Source: Antedon mediterranea (Eukaryota > Echinodermata > Crinoidea > Comatulida > Antedonidae). Taken from it: DNA of 64,000 bases. A program made the translations under genes and the position numbers. Within the stretch, counting starts at the first letter, position 1. Every line of letters begins with the position of its first letter. Of the stretch, positions 58,032 through 64,000 are shown piece after piece. The stretch is from assembly GCF_964355755.1 (NCBI RefSeq), contig NC_092677.1, positions 8,127,001-8,191,000 on the forward strand. Direction: 5' to 3'. A model generated the notes under the pieces. That model searched no databases and was not told the DNA's origin. It worked only from the letters and a program-made list of their open reading frames with translations.

Positions 58032-60860
58032 ATATAAAGAAATAAATGCCTAAGAGGCCTACTTAATATACCGAATACAAATTCAAAACTGCAATCTATC
58101 GATTTTCTACGATGACATGACTTAATAAACCATAAACGACTAAGACGGTGAAATTGATTTGGTGACGGAAATGTTAATGAAAAAGCAAGGTACCGTAAGA
58201 CCATTAAACAATTTTGTGGAGATCAACAAAACATAGGTCTCGAAACTAGTTTGTATACTGAAGTATTTGTTATTCAATTGCTTATTTTCGTATTACGTAG
58301 GGTTTTCCATCTTCAAGATTGAAGAGGGGATTCAAAGAAGATGTTATTAAGTGTTTACTTTACTACATTGTGTTTGTTTTAAATTAACCAATTATACATC
58401 TAGAGGAAAAAGGTTATTAAATAGGAATCTTTTGGGGAAAAAATTAAAGATAAACCGTTGTAAACATTAATATATACACGCATTACTGACATATGTGTTT
58501 GTAATTACGGTAGGCCCTTATCATCTATATTACACGATACCTTTGAACTGTCAATGTATGCTTATAAGAGGTTTATTTATTACAACATGTTTGTTTATTA
58601 CCATACTTTGTATGACGTAGGCCTACGTTTTGTTTGCACGATAACGCCCACAATGTTTAAGTTATCGTCCTGATTTTCTTTTGCACTTTTGAACTATAAA
58701 CAGTCCATGAATCTTGATTTTTAGGAAAATCTATATAATTATTGGTTATATAAGTCACAAAAGCTTAGGCCTATTATAATCTCAAGTTATCTGTATCTTC
58801 ATTATAAATAGCACAACGTCTATTGCTTATTGCCAGATATTGCGCTCAGTTTCTGAGCGTTTACTTTTTTATTTATTTAAAGGCATTACCTTTATATCGA
58901 TGGGACAAATTTAATCCAGCTTACACAATTTCAATGTTACAAGGCATATTTAACTAAAAAGAAAATAAGTATGATATGGGTTTGGAATTACCAATATTTG
59001 TGGTTATGAAGTGTTTACGCATCAAAACAAATAGTTTATGAAATTGTCTCAGAAACTTTCTTGGCCCGGCGTGCAGAAATCGACACGAGATGGTAATAAG
59101 TTTTGTATCAATATTTCTGCTTAGAATTTAAAAACAATTTAAAAATAATGTAAGGATTTAAATCAAAGGTGGGATTTTTTTTGCTAAACAAGTTTGTAAA
59201 CCCGGCCTAGGCCTATACATATGTTTTCGATTCTCGACGACTTGAAATAAAAATCTGCGAATGAGAAGTTGAATACACTATATTTCGTTACAACTGCTAG
59301 TATCTTATAAATGATCAATGCTTCTTGTTTCATCCACATGGTGCAATGAACTTTCAAATGTGTGCGTACAATATGATGCAATTATATACTTTGACACTGC
59401 AACCGACAAGGTAATGCATAATAATATCAACAAACGAATAATGGCGTAATCAAATAAACGAGTTTAATTATAATATAAATGATTTTCTTATTTTTAACTT
59501 TCCAAATGGTTTGTATCTTTTTATTGTGTGTTTGTTTGTATTTGATAAATAAACCTAATGTTCAAAAAATGATTCAATGATATCTTTAAAATTGTTTTTA
59601 CAAAACGCTCAAATTATTGTTTCATTTAAAATGACAACGAAGATTATTTAAATTATCAACATGAAAACTCGCAGTGAACCACGATTTCCCCCTTTATTTA
59701 TGCTCATTTGTATTGCGTTATTTATAAATTAATCTCGCAAAACGGATTGTAACTAGCGCCATCGCAGAACGACAGTGCTCACTGAATACGACGCTCGGAG
59801 CTATATATTCGGACTATCAGAAGAAGAAAAACTAACACTACTATACGTTCTAACTATAACACTAATGCTTCTGAACACTACCTTAATATTATGAAGAGCT
59901 TAGCCTGTTTCTGTCTTAATATAAACTGTCCAAGTACCAAAAGGACACACTTTCTAAACTAATCCACTCGAACTCCCTCTCACGACTGGGACAGCATAGT
60001 ATGCAAAACTCGTCTGTGTGAGGATTAGGCTTTACTTCTAGGCCTATCATTGCGTTTAATTGATCGATAGTGTTTTCATTCGATGTAACTTTATTCAAAT
60101 ACAAATTAGATAATGCAAAACCCATGGCATTCATTTTTGTTAAACAAATTCAGAATTGTAAAATTGTACAATGTGCAAACACATTACAACAGTTGTATGC
60201 ATAACATCACAAGCAATATACATCTAGAATGTAAATTTATAATATAGTCTAAAACTTTGTAATGGTCTGTTGTTTTTAACTTAAACCATAATCATTACCA
60301 TATTTTTCATATTAGTTGAATTTTAAATTATAACAGGTTATCGTCACCTTTTAATGAATTTCTCTATTGACGTCATGGCAAATTCCATGATACATCATTA
60401 CATTTGAAACCTGTAGACCCTAAATTAACCCTAAAACCCAATCGCCCTTGATATAGGTTTTACATGTAAACCACAGGTAAAGCAGCGTTTATTCACATCG
60501 ATGGCAAGAATATTCAACAAAATGTTTCTGACCGTCCATTGCCTCTGGCAGAATAATTTAACTGTCATTGGCTTAATTTCATCTAACTGTCAATAACTGT
60601 TAATAGGGAGGTTTCGCAACCTTACGAATACGATAACGAAAACGGATACGTCACACATTTGTGAAACTTTTGAGCTGATCCCCATTTCATATTCGTAAAG
60701 CGTATTCGTGTTGACGAATATCACCAGTCATATTCGTAACTACAAAACGAGTATAGTTTTTGATCTATTTTGCACATTTTGCATTTGAATCAGGAATGAT
60801 TCATGATTATAATATAATTATAGATTTATTGACAGTAATTTACTAAAGTAATTTACTAAA
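58032..60860. other. Gene-free stretch
   Basis: Presumed upstream region of GPCR copy B. AT-rich, several TAGGCCTA octamers, no supported exon or element. A 72-codon frame at 59916-60134 lacks any supporting feature. Confidence 0.5.
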
Positions 60861-63800
60861 ACTAGATGGTACGCTCGCTTCGCTCGCGTACCATCTATGT
60901 CGTGCCCACAGATGGTTCTCGAATACACAGTAATTTCAGCGTAACAAAACTGGCGATTTCAAATGTACGTACCGCAGGACTACAATACATTGTCGTTTAC
61001 AGAAACGAATAAACAGACACGATGATTTATGTAGTCAACTAAAATTAGCACCCTGGGAATTACTTCCGAAAAGGAGTCCAAATTTTTGATTTGGACTCAT
61101 TTAAAGAAACCCAATTTGTGTATGTAACATTAGGGTTGAGGGATGGGAAAGCGGATAGGTACAAAGAGGAACAATTTTTAAATATATTTTTTATCCACTC
61201 AGTAATGAAATATTTTGTTCATGTTTTATAGGCCTATAAATAATATACCTCTAAATACAGTAAAACATTTGCGATTTAATACTTTGTTAAAACTGTCACT
61301 GTCATAATCGATTGAAATATTAAAGTATCAATCAATGTACAACTCTACATTGCGTTCAATCATTGCTATTCGACCGCAAACTCCATGGTATACTGGTGAG
61401 ATACGAAAACAGAAAAAAGTAAGAAGGCAGCTGGAGAGGAAATGGCGTAAGACAGGTCTCGAAACTGATTGGCATGCTTACACACATCAACGCCAATGTG
61501 TATCATCACATATTCATACTGCAAAGTTGGAATATCACTCAGCTCTAGTAAATAATGCTGTAGGCGACCAGAAGCAATTATTCAAAATTGTAAACACGTT
61601 ACTGCATAGAGGAAATACGACACCCTTACCTACCTGTAAATCAACCAGTATTCTTGCTGAACGTTTCTCAGAGTTTTTTTAATGAAAAGATCACTAAAAT
61701 TCGATCAGGATTTCCTCAATCTGTTCTCCAAGATGCGCATACATTTAGTACAAAGGCTCTTTTAAGCTGTCAACTGTCTATTCTTGAACCAACCACAGAT
61801 GAGGAGATCGAGAAATTGATCAAGGCATCCCCGATAAAGTCTTGTGAGCTAGATCCTATTCCAACTTGGCTTTTAAGGGATTGCGGTCCTGTAATAGTTC
61901 CAGTGCTAATGAAATTAGTTAATCTTTCACTTATCACATCCACAGTACCGCAGAATTTAAAGAAAGCACATGTACGGCCTTTGCTGAAGAAGACTGGCCT
62001 CAACCCAGAAGTTCTTAAAAATTATAGACCGGTTTCAAATTTATCCTTTGTTTCGAAGCTTATTGAGCGTGTTGTTGCAGTTAGACTCTCTAAGCATATG
62101 TCAAATCACAACCTCCATGAAACTACCAATCAGCATACAAAGCTAACCACAGTGTGGAGACAGCGCTTCTACGTGTTCAGAATGACGTTTTGACATCAAT
62201 AGATAATCAAGAACTTGTTATTCTAGTTTTACTAGACTTATCGGCTGCTTTTGACACAGTAGATCACTCACTGCTTCTTCATAGATTGTCACATGATATT
62301 GGGGTAAGAGATCAAGCATTGTCTTGGTTCACATCATATCTAAGGAACAGAACCCAGGCCGTCTGCATTGGTGATGTTTCATCAGATGACCTTCCTCTAT
62401 TATGTGGCGTCCCACAAGGTTCGGTGCTTGGACCACAGCTGTTTCCCATCTATGTTGCCCCAGTTGCTGAAATAATACGAAGACACGGATTATGTCATCA
62501 TTTCTATGCAGATGATATACAAATCTACGGTTCTGTCAAGCCTTGCCAGACCAAGTTTCTGTCCGCCGTAAAACGGTTAGAAGCATGCACTGCTGAGATT
62601 AGAAAATGGATGGGCTCCAACTTCCTCAAGCTAAATGATAAAAAGACCGATGTGATGCTATTTGGTTCTGTTCAGCAGAGAAAAAAGATCCGGATTGATG
62701 GCCTACATATTGCTGGCGTACTAGTCAATCCATCATCAGAAGTTCGTAACCTTGGTGTTCAACTTGATTGTAAAATGACCATGGAATCACATATCAACAA
62801 AATCTGCCGATCTGCTATTTTCCATTTATGTAACATCGCCAAGATCCGACGTTACTTCAACCATTGTGCAACAGAGCAGATTGCACATGCTTGTGTTACC
62901 AGTCGGCTTGATATGGGAAATTCCCTGCTGTATGGTCTGCCAAAGAAGCAGTTGCGGACTCTCCAGAAGGTGCAAAATTGGGCAGCTCGCTTGGTGATGT
63001 GTGCCAAGAAGTATGATCACGTCACACAATTGTTCAAAGAGTTAAATTGGCTACCCATGGAGTCACGTGTTAAATTTAAGATCCTGCTGCTGGTGTTCCG
63101 ATGCCTAAATAGTTGCGCTCCAAAATATCTCTCAGAATTGTTGACAGTCAAGAAGGGAAAGCGAGAACTACGATCTAGTCATCAGGTTCTACTGGACATT
63201 CCAAGGAGCAAACATAGTTGGGGAGATCGGACTCTCAGTGTTGCTGGACCTAGGCTTTTTTTACAGCGCCATGAGCAATGAATGTTGGAATGGCGCTATA
63301 TAAATCGAACGATTGATTGAAAGTACATGTCACGATACACCACTACGACGTTTATATTATTGGTAATTATTAATTAATACAAACGTTGAGAAGGAACTGT
63401 CAGTATAAAGTTTATTTGTATATAATAATGTGTTTATATATCTAACAGTAGAGCCTAACCACAATCTCAGTAATAAAGTTTATTTGCATATAGTTTTATA
63501 TTACATCTAACAGTACGAACATTCACAGTAAGAAATGTTCGATTCAAATGAGGACCAAAAATAGTTAATAGGTATTTACAGTATTGTCAAACTATTGCAA
63601 GTTTATTCTCAAAGGGCCCATATATTTACCTACCGTATGATTTAAACCAAGGGCTCATAAATGTACCTACTTGTGTTAAACCAAACTCTGGCAGACTGAG
63701 AGATTGGGATGTTCCATTCATCGCAAATCAATACATTTGTATAGGCCTAATCGTATATTAAATCTATCAAAATAGTATTTTTTTAAGAAAATCGGCCTGT

Positions 63801-64000
63801 CTTCAACATTATGATGATGTACTATAGCTGTTCAACCAGTTTTCAATTATCGTAGGAGGAGAGAGGAAAATGCGAAGCCTCCTCCTCGCATTTTTGTGGC
63901 GGGTATTTTTCAAGATGGACATCCATTAGACAGTGTATACCACGATCGGAAAACACCCCTATTTGGGGCAAATCGTTGAACCTAAATTCGTTTTAATCGT
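60861..64000 (+). mobile_element. Dispersed element, copy 2, with nested LINE
   Basis: It begins like copy 1 (24895) with the palindrome AGATGGTACGC...GCGTACCATCT and runs colinearly to about 61325. It resumes at about 63325 (GTACATGTCACGATACACCA against GTACATGTAACGCTACATCA in copy 1) and continues to the window end. The middle 2 kb is a LINE insertion absent from copy 1. The right end lies outside the window. Confidence 0.82.
61332..63322 (+). pseudogene. CR1/L2-like LINE, 5'-truncated and frameshifted
   Basis: A non-LTR retrotransposon open-frame remnant, copying its RNA at a nicked target when active. The endonuclease is missing; the copy starts in the linker (IRPQTPWYTGEIR). Reverse transcriptase motifs follow: KNYRPVSNLSFVSKLIERV, LDLSAAFDTVDHS, GVPQGSVLGP, the catalytic FYADDIQIY, then NDKKTDVMLFG, and the C-terminal LNWLPMESRVKFKILLLVF. 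The frame changes twice: in a T-run near 61673-61680 and near 62120-62130. So this copy cannot make a full protein. The 3' end, GGCGCTATATAAATC then (GATT)n, is shared with the SINE at 2826. It is nested in dispersed element copy 2. Confidence 0.92.

Overview
The window looks like nuclear DNA of an invertebrate deuterostome, most likely an echinoderm or close relative. It is AT-rich, its genes have GT-AG introns, and it carries tRNA-derived SINEs, LINE fragments, foldback elements and a satellite array. Three genes are intronless class A GPCRs. Three more are multi-exon genes that I assembled by hand from splice sites and reading phase. The echinoderm assignment is inference from gene content and repeat style; no species can be named from the sequence alone.

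Layout. 1-13 kb is gene-poor, with minisatellites, a SINE, a MITE next to a large foldback element, and a C/T-rich minisatellite. 13.0-14.1 kb (+) holds a bombesin-receptor-like GPCR. 15.4-19.5 kb is a satellite built of palindromic units. 20.4-27.9 kb (-) is an eight-exon gene for a secretory-pathway JmjC (Fe/2-oxoglutarate) protein with a degenerate EF-hand and a C-terminal RDEL. 29.3-33.9 kb (-) is an eight-exon single-pass receptor with three Ig domains and a tyrosine-motif tail. 35.1-41.4 kb (-) is a nine-exon platelet-activating-factor acetylhydrolase with its full catalytic triad. 44.8-45.8 kb and 57.0-58.0 kb (both -) hold two related orphan GPCRs. 54.9-55.6 kb is a LINE 3' fragment. 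60.9-64.0 kb is a second copy of a dispersed element first seen at 24.9 kb, here interrupted by a frameshifted CR1/L2-like LINE.

How the genes relate. The JmjC, Ig-receptor and PAF-acetylhydrolase genes form a 21-kb block on one strand between repeat-rich flanks. I see no evidence of joint regulation. An innate-immunity or inflammation theme (Ig receptor plus PAF hydrolase) is possible but speculative. The two orphan GPCRs are clearly paralogues: same strand, intronless, sharing unusual losses (no TM3 Asp, no TM3/ECL2 disulfide Cys, no TM5 Pro). The most interesting observations are the RDEL-tagged JmjC/EF-hand protein, the tyrosine-tailed Ig receptor, the divergent GPCR pair, the LINE/SINE shared 3' tail, and the strong excess of the octamer TAGGCCTA.
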